64,000 nt of DNA from Rhabdornis inornatus (taxonomy: Eukaryota; Chordata; Aves; Passeriformes; Rhabdornithidae): assembly GCA_013397075.1 (NCBI GenBank), contig VWZS01010898.1:62001-126000 (forward strand), written 5' to 3'. Positions within the stretch are counted from its first letter, which is position 1; the number at the start of each line of letters is the position of its first letter. The notes beneath the pieces were generated by a model. That model saw only the letters and a list, made by a program, of their open reading frames with translations. It did not search any database and was not told the origin of the DNA. The position numbers and the translations under genes are program-made. Below are positions 16,131 to 30,694 of the stretch, piece by piece.

Positions 16131-16821
16131 TTTCTGTGTATGTCTCAACTCAAAACACAATCAGTAGGTGAGCTGATGAGATCAGACCCTCTGCTGTACA
16201 TGGTCATGATGTGCTTCCCATGCCACAGGTGACAAACTTGGAGGTAGCACAAAATGGCAAAGTGTTCCTCTCTGTCTTTAAGGTCTCAGGAGAGGCAGTC
16301 TGACATTGGGGACTGAACAATGGAGTTTGGAGGAGGAACAAACAACATCTCAAACTAAACACAATCTTGGTGAACTCCCAGCTTAATAAAAAGTAATCAT
16401 ATAAATTGCAAGCATTGAACAGCTTATCACCACAGGAAAATTAAAGAAAGCACTTTTCAGACACTGGACCACATATAGCCTTAAACTTCCAATTTCTTTT
16501 TCAACCCTCTTCTCTGGATGCATCAGAAAAATAAGCCCATCAGAAGAATGAAGTGTTGCTGTATTAAAAATAAAATGGAACTATGTAAATTAGTTACATT
16601 AGAATAAAAAGGCTGTCCTTCCTCACCAACTATTGCTTTATTTTTCTTTTTAAGAGGCCGAGCATAATTGAAGTAGTAAAATAAAGAAGACAAATAATTG
16701 GGAAAAAAAGATGGAAATTGAAAGATTGCTCAGACTCACACTAGAATTATAATTTTGGGGTCATGTCTGAGATTGAACTAGAATTCCAGACAGAACCAAG
16801 GAAAAATACGATGCTTCATAC

Positions 16822-17272
16822 AATCGCACAATCATAGGATTTTTTAGTTTGGAAAAGACCTCTAATATCATCCAGTTCAACTGTTGACACCGCACTGCCA
16901 AGTCCAGCACTAAACCATGTGCCACATCAACTCATCTTTTAAATACCTCCAGTAATGGTGACTCAAGCACTTCCCTGGACAGCCTGCTCCAGGCTTGATA
17001 AGCCTTTCAGTGAAGATTTGTTTCCTAATATCCAATCCAACCCTGCATCTGGTGCAACCTCAGGCTGTTTCCTCCTGTCCTGTCACCTCTTACCTGGGAG
17101 AAGAAACCCATCCCTGCCTCACCACAACCTCCTTTCTGGCAGTTCTGCCCTGAGGCTCCTTTGCTCCAGGCTAAACACCTTCAGCTCTCCCAGCTTGATC
17201 CTCATCAGATTCGTGTTTCAGACCCTTCCCCAGCTCTGCTGCCCTTGTCTGGATACACCTCTGCACCTCACA
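16822..17272 (-). mobile_element. CR1 LINE 3'-end fragment, first of a head-to-tail pair
   Basis: The antisense CR1 pattern starts at the AATCATAGGATTTTTTAG tail, followed by TTTGGAAAAGACCTCTAA, ACAGCCTGCTCCAGGC and CCTAATATCCAATCCAACCC. It ends near GTCTGGATACACCTCTGCAC, directly against the next CR1. It is in TRPM3 sense orientation. Confidence 0.9.
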
Positions 17273-17274
17273 TT

Positions 17275-17720
17275 ATCACAGAATCAAAAAATATCCTGAG
17301 CTGGAAGGAACCCACAAGGATCATTGAGTCCAACTCCTGGCCCTGCACAGGACACCCCAAGAGTCACACTATGTGCCTGAGAGCATTGTCCAAATGCTCC
17401 TTGAGCTCCATCAGGCTAGTGCTGTGACCACTTCCCTGGGGAGCCTGTTCCAGTGCTCAAATACCCTCTCAGTGAAGAGCTTTCTTCTAATATCCAACCT
17501 GAACCTCCCCTGACACAGCTTCTGGCACAAAACTGAACACACACTCAAGGTGAGGCACCAGGGAGTGACCCTCACCTCAGGTAGAGCACAGGTGGACAGT
17601 CACTGCCCTGGTCCTGCTGGCCACACTGTTGCTGATATAAGCCAGGATGCCACTGGCCTTATTGGCCACCTGACCAAACTACTGGCCCATGTTCAGCTGG
17701 CTCTCAACCAAATGCTAACT
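17275..17720 (-). mobile_element. CR1 LINE 3'-end fragment, second of a head-to-tail pair
   Basis: A second antisense CR1 tail (ATCACAGAATCAAAAAATAT) begins where the first fragment stops. It continues GCTGGAAGGAACCCACAAGG, GAGTCCAACTCCTGGCC, GGGGAGCCTGTTCCAGTG, then the GGCCACACTGTTGC and CATGTTCAGCTGGCT segments typical of a different CR1 subfamily. Confidence 0.9.
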
Positions 17721-18251
17721 TAATTTCAAAGCGCTCTGAATTTAGGACCTCAAAGACTCAGCTGGCACTGTGGACTTCTGTCTTTTCTGAATGCACAGAG
17801 GCAGTAAACAAATATGCCCAGCCCCTTCTCATGGCTCAGGTTTATTGTCAATGTCCATAGCTGCTTCATCTCTTTGGCAGAGGCTCTCCTCCTGTTTGAG
17901 GTAACTGAACTTTTGTGCAGGCAGGTACTCAGCAAGTAGGAGTAACAGAGGTTAATCCTATTATGTGAGGCTATCAGTGAGCACACAGAACCAACCCCAA
18001 AACAGTCTGGCTGGAGCCTGGGCTGAAAATCAGAACACAGCAGAAAATCTGAGAACGTATCAACCACTTTACACTACAGATATATGCAGACACAGGGTCG
18101 TTTGAGCTATCCATCCACACCAGCTGGTTGGGTGGCATCCACTTCTTCTTCAGCATAGATGCCTCTCACTGTTATTCCTCGGCTGAGAGATTTTTTACCT
18201 GTCACCAGATATTGATAGGTTGATAAAAGATATTTTTCTGCAAGCACACAG

Positions 18252-18356
<105 letters not shown>

Positions 18357-21300
18357 AAAATACATATAGCAACCTTTAATTTCTGTCATCAGAGGCAAGA
18401 GGAAATGCAGACTTAACCTAAAGTATTTATGTAGAATTTACACTGAGACATGTCCAATACTTTTAGTTCTTAAAAAACCTGTCTGTTTTTCTGGAGACCT
18501 CTTGTTCTGGTGTCTTCTTTTCCCCGAGTTGACAGGTAAGAATTTTATGTCTGCAATGTGGTCACCTAACTCCAACAGCCACTAATGTATCTCACAACCT
18601 GCCAGTGCTACTTAAAAGCTACTCGGTGGGCGAATCTCTGCAGAGAACTGATAAGCAACACTGGTGCTGGAGCCCTGTTGGAATGGGATATAGATGCTAC
18701 TGCACTAAAAACATGCTGTGCTAAAGGAAAATATCTGGCTCAGTAAGCTCTATTCCCAGCTACCTCTTTCTGGATGAGTGTCTTTCATACTGGTAGATGC
18801 AAAAACAACAGAAAATTAAAGACTTAGAAACCCATTTAATAACCCATTGCTAAGAAAAAGAAAAAGCCCTTCTTCTTTCAGTGAAAAGAGAGTGCCTAAG
18901 AGCTTTTCACCTACCTACTGTAGACTCTTGAAACCTGTTGTTGAGTTGTACCCTCTGGATAACTTAAGAAGAAAAAAAATACAGAAGGAAGAACAACCTA
19001 GTAAGGTGCGCATATGGAATCCGGGACATTTCATTAGAAAGTAATAAATCCCAAGAAGCCTGTACTAAAAAGTAATATATGCTAAGGACTTGCTCACAGA
19101 CCAAAAGGAAATAAGGGGGTAAGAGCTGCAGCTTTAATCAAACTACCACTAGACATTCTTCTGTATTGCTGTGAAAAAGGGAAGATTAGTTTAAAAATGA
19201 AATTTTCTCCATGTTGCTCTGTTTCACATTGTAGCTATGAAAACGCTTCCTATTTTTCACAGGAGCATAATGAAACTGTTTCAGTGAGTAAAACTACCAT
19301 TTACATTATTCAGCTATTTCTTTCAAGCCAAAAACCAGTTTACATCCAAAGAAGAAAAGAAACCCCAAAATCAAGTACTTTTTTTTTTTTTCAATAGGGA
19401 TTTGGGTCCACATTATTACTTCTGTGTAGATGGTATTTTCAATTGTTGGTATAAACTCACTTATTTTAAAATAACATTTTTTTTCTGCTCCTCTGCCACC
19501 CCATTGGGTATTTTGAGGACAATCTTTTCTGATTTCCTCCTTTCTTTCCTCAATGTTCACACTATTTATAGGCTTGAAATTACTTTTTAAGGTAATTTTC
19601 TGAGTCATCTCAGTGAGCAACTGTGATTCCCAACAGAAAGAATTTTTTTAAAAAAGTATTTTTCTTTTCTTCTTTTCAAATATAATAGAAGCTGTACCAT
19701 TCCGTACAAACACAAAATTGTATTGTACTTCACTGAAGAGATAGATCTTCAGAAAGACATACCTGAAACAGGCAAATGAATCATCAGTAGAGGTTGCCCA
19801 ACAACCTGCAAAGCAGTTGATAGGCAGCTGGACTCCTGCTAAATGTCTTGATTTCTTTTGGTGTGCCCATAGTGTCATCCTTGCAAAGCACAGCAGCAGA
19901 TACTTTCAAAGCTGGGGGCAGCTGCACTCCTTTCAGGTGGAGGTGCTTGGAACCTGACAGTCAAACTTTTGCTATAGCAAACTACCACTCATTTCCCTCC
20001 ACAAAACCTGCCTGAGTAAAATGCATGAGATTTGCCCTTAAAAGAAGGTGACACGTGCTCCCCTGCCCCCACTAAGCCTCCCCTCACAAACAACAAACCA
20101 GCAAAGACCAAATGAGAACAAACCTAGCAACAAAAAGCTGGGGAGGTCTGCCCTCTACCTCATTGCAGATTTTACTGAAGTATCTTAATGTGAACAGGAT
20201 TAACTTCCAGGAAAATAAACCAGCTGCATCCTCATTCTGCCTAGGAAAACGTGGTAGGCAATCAGTGAGACAAAACTGAGCCTTCTTTGCAAGCAGGATT
20301 ACAGCACACTGTGATAGTTGCCAGCAGTAATTACAGTCCAGCAGGGCAGAAATTTTCAGGCAGGACAGGTAGAAAGCAAGTAAAAACCAAGAAGATGGAG
20401 TAAAGAAGAGCAGCAGGATAGAAAGCAAGGTGGGAAGAGGCTGGAGAGGTGCTGGGGGGAAGCAGAAGGAAAGTATTATCTGACCTTGGACACTACCAAA
20501 GCACCTATTTTAAACCTGCTTTGCTCTCTGTTTATAATCTGTTCCATCCGTGTTTGACAGATTACTTTTTCTTTCCTTTTCTTGTGCATAGTTTCTGGCT
20601 CAGCAGGGTCAGTTTAGCCCTATGTGTTTCATTCATTCTTTTCTTTTTCTACCTTCATGCTGATATTGCACTGAGCTCCTAAAGACAATGTCAGGTAACA
20701 GTATTTTACCTGAGAGGACTGAATACCAAACAGACTTTCAGAAATTATTCACATACTGAATAGAGAGAAGAGACAGAGACACACTGAAGAGAGACAGAGA
20801 TAGCACATTGCCATGTGAGATTTACTCAGTTCTATACAAATGTACATGCAGGGTTACCTTAGACATATAAATTATAGCTGTTCATATGTAGTCCATAGTG
20901 GCACGTACCAATCAAAGAACCAGCTAAGACAGGCATATCTCAAAAAAATGCTGAGGAGAGAAGATGTTGTGAAACAGGAGGAAAGTGTGGTCACAGGTGA
21001 GACAATCCCTGAAATGGCAGGAGCACTGGGACACTTTAGAAGACAAGGAACTGGCTGTAGTAGGTTTAATGGGTCTTAAACCAAAAATTCCTGAATTCTT
21101 CAAACTAGTTCCAATAAATGTTCACACTTCTGTCCCTTACTCATCGGGGTGAAGTAGACCTATAATGTGCGAAGGGGACAGGACTTGTGCAGAAGACAGA
21201 CAGAAGCAGTGCTGGTGCCCAGATTAGCAAATCTTGAGACACAAAAGTTTTTCTTGTTATAGAATGCTTCCCAAGCCATTGTAACTGTGTCACAGCTTGC

Positions 21301-24300
21301 CATATTCAGGTCTAGCTGGATATGTAAATTATTAACTTTCAACAATAGGAGCTGCTGTGCATTGGACAGTATGTAAAAGTTTGTACTCCATGTGGGCAAA
21401 GTTGATTTTATCCCTAGGATGAGAAGCAAGAGCAACAGATGATAATAGGATAATAACAAGCCATAGGATGGTAGTGAATCTAAAAACTGTTCTGAAACAG
21501 TCTAAAACAATGCTTGGTAAAATAAATGACAGATCATAAATATCTTTCCAACTACCAGCACATTCAGTTCCTCTTTTCATGCCTTTATTAGCTAAAAAGT
21601 GAGTCTTTCCCTCCAAACACACACTTTCTCCCCCTCTACAATTTATTCTGAAACTCCACAGAGATAGAAGATCTTATTCTGTTTGAGGTAATTGTAAGGT
21701 GCCAGAATTAAATTTGAATAGTTATGCAGCACAAGACTGTACTTGGTATTTATTCTGTAACATGAATTTTTTTTACAGTATGGTTAACCTCAACCACTTC
21801 AGAGTATGAAGAGAGAGCTGAGATATGCTCAGATTTTTAGCATGTATTTGTTTGGAGAGGGAGACACCACCAAAACCAGAGGGAGACTGACGTGCACAAT
21901 TGCAAAGAAAGATGTTTTAATCTGTGTCATGAAAGATACAGGAGACGAAGGAGAAAAATAATTCTTTAAACTCAAATTGACTGTACCTGCTGGCTAGACA
22001 ATGGACATCTGAAGATGAAGGGAAAAAACAGGACAGAAGTGATGAGAGCAAAGAGAGCACCAAGTGTGCTTGCTTTACAAACTCAGCATTCTAAGAATGC
22101 TGCAAATTATTCATGCTTTTAGAGATGTAATTGTTTCTCATCATCGTTTCACTATGATATGAGGAGAAACTATATGGTGATTTAAAATATATTTGAAGTG
22201 GTCTTTTTTAGCTACCTCCAGAAAATCTTCTAGTGTCTTTAAATTTCACCTCTGAAATATAAATTTCAACTCTGACATATAAACTTTTCTTATACGTCTC
22301 AGTTACATAAGTAAGAATAAAACCTCGCCCTTTTCTAAAAAAAAGAGCAGACGCAATTGAGAGCGCAACCTGAAAGTATCCTGTTTTAGAACACAGTTTG
22401 GTTCAGCAAAATAGGCGACTGCTTCCAGAGTACATGTTGAGGTTTATAATTTAGCTAGGCTTACTTAACTATTTCAGAGGAAAATTACCCTGAAAATAGA
22501 AATAAAAATGAGAGTTTGATAAAATATTTAAGGAGGTCTGTTATGCAAAGTTCCAAAATCATTCAGACAAGAGGGGAAAGCATTTCCCTTTTTCTTGGAA
22601 GGAATAATACTATTTAATACAGGGAAAAAACTGTTTGAAGTGGAGGCATAACCAAGATCAAAGTGAGCAGGTGAGTCAGAGGGTCATACTGTAGAAGAAG
22701 GGGGATGGACAAGCAAGAGGAAATTCAGGAACAGAAAGATTAGAGGGAATTGTCAATGGAAAATCTGAATTAAGTAGTTTGCTATTTTGAGAAGCACAGA
22801 AGAGAATTCCAAATGAGGAAATATGAGGGTGCAGATAAGAGGGGAAAAGTTTGAATGCTGGTTGCAAAATTTAAAAAATTTCACAACTCCAGCACTGCAA
22901 CATTTCACCACAGTTTTAATTTGATTTTTCATAAACTCGATGTCTAGTAAAAAGCAGGGAACAAGCAAAACAACCTGTGCTTATATGAAAGGCAGCGATC
23001 CTGCAACTGAGCCATCAGTTGATGTAAGTTACTGCAAATGGCTTTCCCTGTACTTGGTACCTTTTTTCCAGACTGGACACCTGAGACAGCCCTAATGACT
23101 TAATGTTAGAGAGCAGGTTGTGGAAATCCCACAGCTCTGCCCCATTTAAAAAAAAAAAAATATATTTTATGATGTGTACATACAGTTTAAGTTTCACAGT
23201 ACTATCAAGATTTTGGAATAAAATATGCATATTTTCCAGTGGAATAAACGACCAAAAGTGTTCTGCTAGTAAACCCATTTGTTTTCCCCTAGACAACAGG
23301 TTTCATACCGGTACATTAGGACATTTCACTGCCTAAATTAACAGTACCTGTGGTTAAATTTGTAGATATATGAGTAAATATAAATTGTAGATCACAAAGC
23401 ATATAAGCAGGTTAGCACAAGTCAGGCATTGTCCTTTAAAACTCTGGGCTGTGCACATTGCAGACTGTGAAGCAGAGATGTGACTTCATGTAGATTTAGC
23501 AGAAACTTGTTAAGATCAGCCAAAATAAAGAATAATGGTTTTAACTGCTGAGATACTAATTTCCATTCACACATTGGTATAATCCAAGGTCTTCCATTAC
23601 CCTGATTCAGACAAGAAATGTGGTGGAAGTGTAATGTAGTCCACTTTATGCAGTTCTACGATAGAGAGAGTTCTTGGAGATATTGGCAAGGCACTGACAT
23701 AATAGCTATCCTTCGGAAACATGAAAGTCACAAGTTACGGAGAAGGTTCATCACTGAGATAGATATTATGTTACTCTAAAGAAAAGAATAATTCAGCTTG
23801 GTCATTCCCATTGCTGTATATCCTGAAAAACTGCATCATGCAAATCCCGGTCCTAAAAAAATATTGTCTGCAAGACTTACATGCACACATAAGTTTTCTA
23901 ATCTGAATCGAAAATGCTGACCTTAGAAGGAAGTATTGTGAGTTGATTGGGTGGCAACACTATTGATGCTGGGGACTGTTGCTCCACGTTAAATGTCAAT
24001 TTCTAGTCTTCCTTTGCAACAGTTTTCAAATAGCATGATGGGACATGGATGCCTAGATTGCTTTGATGTAGATGATGCAGACATATGGCTACTCTGTATT
24101 GAGGTTGACAGTGTCATGACAACACACAGAGACCAAGCAACAAAAATAGCCACAAACAAAGACTAGTTTCTTAACTGGTTTGCTAGTGAGACTAAATAGG
24201 CAATACTTGGAAAAGGCAGTTTGCTTAGTGTGAGATATTCCTGTAGGACTGTATATTTGCAGTTCCTGTTTTATCCACAGAAACCCTGCATCTCATACAG

Positions 24301-25080
24301 TGAACTCCTCATCTCTGACTGAGATATTACAGCAGTAATGAATGGCTCTCTGTGCCCCATGTGAAGCCATAGAGAGGATAATTTTATTTTCTAAGAAAGA
24401 TAAAAAAGAATTATGACTTCTCAGACACAACAGAGCCTGGCAGTAAGGAAGGTTTCTGAACATTACCATGGAGTATATAAGCTGCATAGAACTCTTCCAA
24501 TGCCCTGATTGCAAAAATTGGTTTTTATTATCTAATGCAGAATTTTGCTGTGCCACTAAGTACTGCTTTTCCTTCAATTTCCTTATCAAGAAAATTTACA
24601 GAGCTGTACAACAATTCAGTGTGCATTCCCAGTATTACCTGTTAATAGTGTAAATGGGATAATGGATATTTTCACAAGCTTAAATTTTTAGAGGGAAAAG
24701 AAACACCCTAAATTTTATTTCTGCAGCTGCAATTTAAAGTAAAAATATGTAGGAAAATAGGAAGTAAAAAGATTGGTAGTGAGTTGCATTAGTATCTATC
24801 AGATGACTACATGATATCCACCAAATAAAACAGAAAATGCTTGCTTACTGACTGCAAGCAACAAAAAGAATATTGGCCTTTGCAGACATGTTCGAGATGA
24901 ACAGCAGAAGTTCAGGATGGACCTCATACCTAAACTGTATGCTTCTGCTTCTGTGGTAGGTCTGACATTTTTGTAGTTTCTATTAGCAGATGCCCTACCT
25001 CATCTGACAGTAGCTGAAAAGCAGATGGTATGATCAAAAGCTTTTCCAGGCTTCAGTGTAACACAACAGCTGTTTTTGGC

Positions 25081-25118
25081 TTTTTTGGTTTGGGGTTTTT
25101 GGTTTGGGGTGGTTTTGN
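25081..25118. other. G/T-rich low complexity ending in a single N
   Basis: A TTTTGGTTTGGGG-type tract ends at an isolated N (25118), most likely a collapsed contig junction of unknown size. The sequence after the N does not duplicate the sequence before it. Confidence 0.7.
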
Positions 25119-25237
25119 AAAAGCCACCACCCATTTCCTTAACACTCACAGAGGTAGAACCTAAGTACTAGATTAATCCTATTGATTTGTATGGGCTGGA
25201 TAGGAGGTTTAACTTTCTCCAAAATTACTAGTTTCAC

Positions 25238-25797
25238 AGTCAATACTGAAGTGGATTGGCACATCAGTTTGGGCACAGAGGACAAATTGTCTTCCACTTT
25301 ATGCTGGAAATCTCACAGAGTGTTTCCATGGGACAAACAAGAGCTGTTTTAGCAACCAGCAGGCCAGCAGTTACATGATGCTTTCCTGATCCAAATGCCT
25401 GCTCCCAAATTATATACTGTTGACAGCAACTGTGCCGTAAGAACTACAGTTGACTTTTACTCTTTGAGAAGACACCAAGCCCTCTTCAGCTTCCTCTCTA
25501 AGAGAAAAAAATGACATCAGCGCTAAAAAACATTAGCTGAAATGATTTTATTGTTTTTGAAGAAAAAATTATTGAAAAAACCAGACCTAAATGAACTTCA
25601 AACAGATAAGGGCCAAAGAAATCAAGTGACAATATACTAGTAAATCCTTAAAAGTGCATCTGATTTAGCTAATATTTAATTCAGGTCAAAGTATATGCTA
25701 ATAAACAGTTGCAGACAGTATTTAATTAGCGTAAGAATTCACTGAGCTTGCACATCCATCTGAAAAGCACATTTTTTTGCAGCTAGTATATGATCAA
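25238..25797. repeat. Left copy of a 560-bp exact duplication (assembly artefact)
   Basis: This block matches 26150-26709 as far as I compared it, at a constant offset of 912. It ends directly at a single N (25798). The right copy begins directly after another single N (26149). The N-bounded ends on the inner sides point to two contigs that share a sequence but were placed side by side, rather than to a genomic duplication. Confidence 0.93.
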
Positions 25798-25798
25798 N

Positions 25799-25959
25799 CA
25801 AATATAGCTCTTTTCTGAATTCTGTTTTCTGAATTACTGAAATGAAAAAACTACTCCTAGGATTAGATTTTTGTTCTCTGTGGAGTCAATGACTAACTTC
25901 AGCTAACTTCATCTGGCTTCCTGGCAGCTGAAAATACAAAATATGTTCTTAGTTCTTTA

Positions 25960-25993
<34 letters not shown>

Positions 25994-26148
25994 AAGGGTT
26001 TAGTCAGAAAATTCTACCCCAAAATCTAGCCAGATAACCCTGCCATACATAAACATTCCCACCCCAAAGGGAAATAAATCTTTCCTTATTCTTCATTGTA
26101 CAACTTACATTCTTCAAATCCCTTTAAGGTCTGATCCTGCACACACAG
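25799..26148. other. 350-bp island between two single-N gaps
   Basis: This short piece is flanked by an N on each side and includes an A run of 31 bases (25961-25991). Its placement and orientation within the intron are unsure because the flanking blocks are duplicates of each other. Confidence 0.8.
25961..25991. repeat. A31 homopolymer
   Basis: An uninterrupted run of 31 adenines inside the N-bounded island. It could have stopped assembly there; no retrocopy body is recognised upstream of it. Confidence 0.95.
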
Positions 26149-26149
26149 N

Positions 26150-26709
26150 AGTCAATACTGAAGTGGATTGGCACATCAGTTTGGGCACAGAGGACAAATT
26201 GTCTTCCACTTTATGCTGGAAATCTCACAGAGTGTTTCCATGGGACAAACAAGAGCTGTTTTAGCAACCAGCAGGCCAGCAGTTACATGATGCTTTCCTG
26301 ATCCAAATGCCTGCTCCCAAATTATATACTGTTGACAGCAACTGTGCCGTAAGAACTACAGTTGACTTTTACTCTTTGAGAAGACACCAAGCCCTCTTCA
26401 GCTTCCTCTCTAAGAGAAAAAAATGACATCAGCGCTAAAAAACATTAGCTGAAATGATTTTATTGTTTTTGAAGAAAAAATTATTGAAAAAACCAGACCT
26501 AAATGAACTTCAAACAGATAAGGGCCAAAGAAATCAAGTGACAATATACTAGTAAATCCTTAAAAGTGCATCTGATTTAGCTAATATTTAATTCAGGTCA
26601 AAGTATATGCTAATAAACAGTTGCAGACAGTATTTAATTAGCGTAAGAATTCACTGAGCTTGCACATCCATCTGAAAAGCACATTTTTTTGCAGCTAGTA
26701 TATGATCAA
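26150..26709. repeat. Right copy of the 560-bp exact duplication
   Basis: Matches 25238-25797 in full as far as I compared it. The left edge is an N (26149), and the right edge runs on into unique intron, so this copy is joined to the correct downstream sequence while the left copy is joined to the correct upstream sequence. Confidence 0.93.
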
Positions 26710-29700
26710 GTCAAACTCTTCCCTGTATAAACTCTTCCAGAAAAATGGACGGGTTTGCTACAGTAGTTTTTCAGTCACACATATCTGAAGTCATCAAAGA
26801 TCAATAAGCCTTATTTGTAGCCCATATAGAAAAGGAGCTGCTAAATCACTGTGAGACACTGGAATGTTGGTGACTCGAACAATCGAGGAAAAACAAAAAG
26901 CAAATGCTGCTGATGCTCCAAGTAACCGCCCAGGTGCAGAGGGGGTGCACACTCACCTGTGGATACTACAGCTGGTGGGTGAACAAGACAAGGGAAGAGG
27001 CTGAAAGGAGGCAAATCCTGAGCCGTGGGATAGTGCTTTTTGTCATATCAATGTCCTTACACAAGTGGCTCAGCTTCCCACTCAACCTGAAGGTATTCAT
27101 CCTTTCTGAGAATTGACTCAACCACACTGAATTAAGAGGCAGCTGCAATGTTGTGTCCCATCACTCACAGTATTACATTATCTGTGTAAAACTCCCCGCT
27201 CCAGCAGAGGTACCTGGGCATTCCTACTGAGCCTGAGTGTGGTACTAACCCACTGGACTTGGGGTTTCACTGCTCCCCCCAGCCCCAACAGACCAACAGA
27301 CTGTGATCATCACTTCAACCAACAGATATAGAAACTGCAATAATCAAGTCTCATCTCTGGATCCACAGGTGCTGATCCACCTTTCTAATCTTCTCTTTTT
27401 TTTCCCCTATAAGTTTTCTAAAGTGTTAATTTTTTATGCTTTTATACTGTTGAATTTCTAACAAAAACTAGTACATTTTAAACATTGCCAAGTATCTTAT
27501 TCTACCCTAATGTTCTAAAGTTTGCAAGTAAAAGTTTGATATTAAACCTCCCAAGAATTTTGGGTTTTTTCCCCATGCACTGCTCAGAGTAAATCAAGGA
27601 ACCTTTTCTGAGAGGACCAGGATGTAACAATGACTCAACACCTTCCCAGTACTTTATGTAAGTTACCATTAAGAAAAGTTAAAGCCCTACATTAATGAGG
27701 CAATACTGGGATTTGAATATTAGCCTTGCAAGGCAGCCTTCTCATGCACTGTGTGCTTTGGGAAAATTGGGATCCACCTCTGTTTGAAATAAAAGCACAA
27801 TAAATAGCAAGCATGATGCAGGCTGTCTTGATCTCAGCTCAATGCACTCACTTATTGTAGCGTGACACCTCCTTTGTTTCAACCCCACAGCAGCAGAGCT
27901 GCCAGTTACACACTAAGTCATCTGGAGCTACCTACTGCCACACACATCAGCAGCACAAAGCTGAAGTAAGGTTTACACCATCCCTGAGCAGCCATCATGA
28001 TTGCCACAGCAACCACACGCTGTGGTACAGGAACAATGAGGAACAGTAGAGGCAAGAAGAAAATATCTATTACTTGCTACCATGAGGTAGAGATGGGATT
28101 TTTTTTTCTTTTAGTGGGAAACTAGTCAAATTATATCTCTTGCCTCTTTGTGGGAATGTGTTCCATGAATGAATGCATGCACACAAACCTATGCCCACTG
28201 ACCACACTCTCTTTGCTCTGCACCTCCTTCTTGTAATGCAGTAGCAGTAGCAGGCAATAACACTATCAGTTTGCTTAATGTAGTCACTGAAACTTCATAC
28301 AGTCAAGGAAACAAATTAAGCAGAAAATGGCCATGGTAGTAATAAGAAAACAAACTTAACCAGCAGGTGGTAAACACTTTACTGCTGGAGTTAATGTGCC
28401 ATTTTTTATTACTAAGGTGCTTATATTGAATCCATCCTGGTGCACAACAATTTTCATTTTCTACTCAATAGATGAAGAATAGGTGTATTCACTACCAAAA
28501 CACAATTTTGGAATAATTGGCATTATGACAAACATCTGTCACTGGCACAGGTGTGGTTGTTTCCAACCTGGCTTGGCAAAGTGGCCTTTCTGGCTTGCCA
28601 AAGTGGCCTTTCCCAGTGGCTGCCCAATGAAGCTCCACAGACAGACCCATGCAGCTTGCTGGAAAACACATTCTGGCTTCTGAGAAATTCACATCATGAT
28701 TTGTAAAAAAAGCACTCCAGCAACATGCCAGTCCAAGCTGCAAAATTAAGTGCTCCCAAAAGTGTAGAGCAACGTGTATTTGTCAGAAAACTCAGACACC
28801 AGATTTATTGTCTTTAAGGGAAAATACTGTGACTAATATGTTTACTGAGACAGAAGTAAATACTCCTTTGAAAGCTGAAAACAGACTTCTGAGCTATTAT
28901 CCAACACAATATGTTTTTCAGGGATGGCCTGAAAGTGAAGTCTCCTAGCCTGCTTCCTGACTACTTAGCTTTGGTGAGCCCTCATGCTCCTACTTTAGCA
29001 TAAAATAGGTCTTGGCATAAACTTTTTAGAAGAATTCCATGTAAATGTGACAATAGAGAATCTCCATCAATAATCTATCAAACACTACCCTACCCTTGTC
29101 ATCTATACCTATATGTACACAGACACACATAGTCTACTTCATTTTAAATAGATTTTTATACCACAGCCCTCATTAAGCACCTTGGTCCAAATACATTTCT
29201 GAGCAATACTGGTGTTTGTAATGTCACCTCAGATAAGTTTGTAATTTCATAAAAATTATTCATTGAATTGAGAAGTGAAAACTGCTCTGTCTTGCAAATC
29301 TAACACACCTAGATCACTCCTCTTCTAGGGCCTCACTTTATCATTCATCTTCAGGTTTTATTCAGAGAAAAATTTAAACTTAATCAAGTAAATGGAATAT
29401 TACACATAATAAGAATTATTTTTTAGTATTTATATGATTACATAATAATAATAATGATGCTTCCTGGGCATACAATTCAGAGACTATGATTTAAGAGTGA
29501 AATCCAAAATGTCAGAACTTGGAAAATCTCATTATCTGAGAAGAGAGGTAATTTTTGCTATGATTATGCTTTTTCCCTGACTACAACACTTGCATCAGAT
29601 TTACATAACTGATGCCAGACTTTCCACACATTTTAAGCAGGTAGAGAAGGAACAATTATTTCCAAGAAAGCTTTTTTTTCCTTGCATTTGCTACTTGCAG

Positions 29701-30694
29701 TTTATTTTCTTTCTCCTCATCTGTGATTCAGCTGTATTGATGTACTTTATGAGCATCTTCCTGCCTATATCCTGTTTCCACTCAATTATTTAGTGACACA
29801 CAGAAATAAGATAAGCCTCTCCTGCACTGTCTACTTTGTTCTCTATCAATCCTGCAGCCACAAAACCAGATAGGCAGGCACATTGACCACGAACAGAGAG
29901 AAAATAGCCATGATCAATTCAGCTGCTGCTGAGCACTCTGAGACAATCTGTTGCATCTTCCTTCGGTTTTTTGAGGGGTTGATCAGGATAATGATGGTCA
30001 GTTCACCCAGCAGTGTTTTGCCTTAAGTACAACCAAATCAGAGGGTCAGGCTTGAGGAAGGACAAAAGCTGAGACAGATATGGCAATATGAAGTATCTGG
30101 CTTTGTAGGAACAGTGGTCACCACTCAGTCCTGGGAGTGACCCAACTCACAACCTAAGGTCATCCATTTCCTCTGGGTATGCTGCCTTCAGCACCATGAG
30201 CAACACCTTTCTTTCACAGATGTAAAGGAGGCTGTGAGTTTTACAGGACACCATTAGCCTAGCAACCACATCTCAGACATAAAATCTTTCTTGCATACCA
30301 ACATTAGAATTAGGTGAGTACAACTTAGGTCCTAGACAGAAACAACTGTTCTAATGTATTATCTTTATATATGGTTAGGCTAGTGTTACAAATTCAAATT
30401 CAGAATACTTAATTTTGGGAACACCATCTCCTGACTAATTGCTCTTCACAAGATTAGTAGGTAGAGAATGTCAGTGGCGACAGATGTTGAATACCTGCAA
30501 AGAAACTTGTAACAAATGCACAACCTTGCTCAGAATAAAAATCTTAATGTGAATACTGTAGACAAAATCTTCACAGTTATTTTTCAGTAGCAGCATTCGT
30601 TCAAAGCCTGACAACCTGCTCCAGATTTAGATGTCTGGAATAACCAAGAACTGCATTTTTCTAGTCTAGATAATTTCAATGTGTGCCTCTTCTT

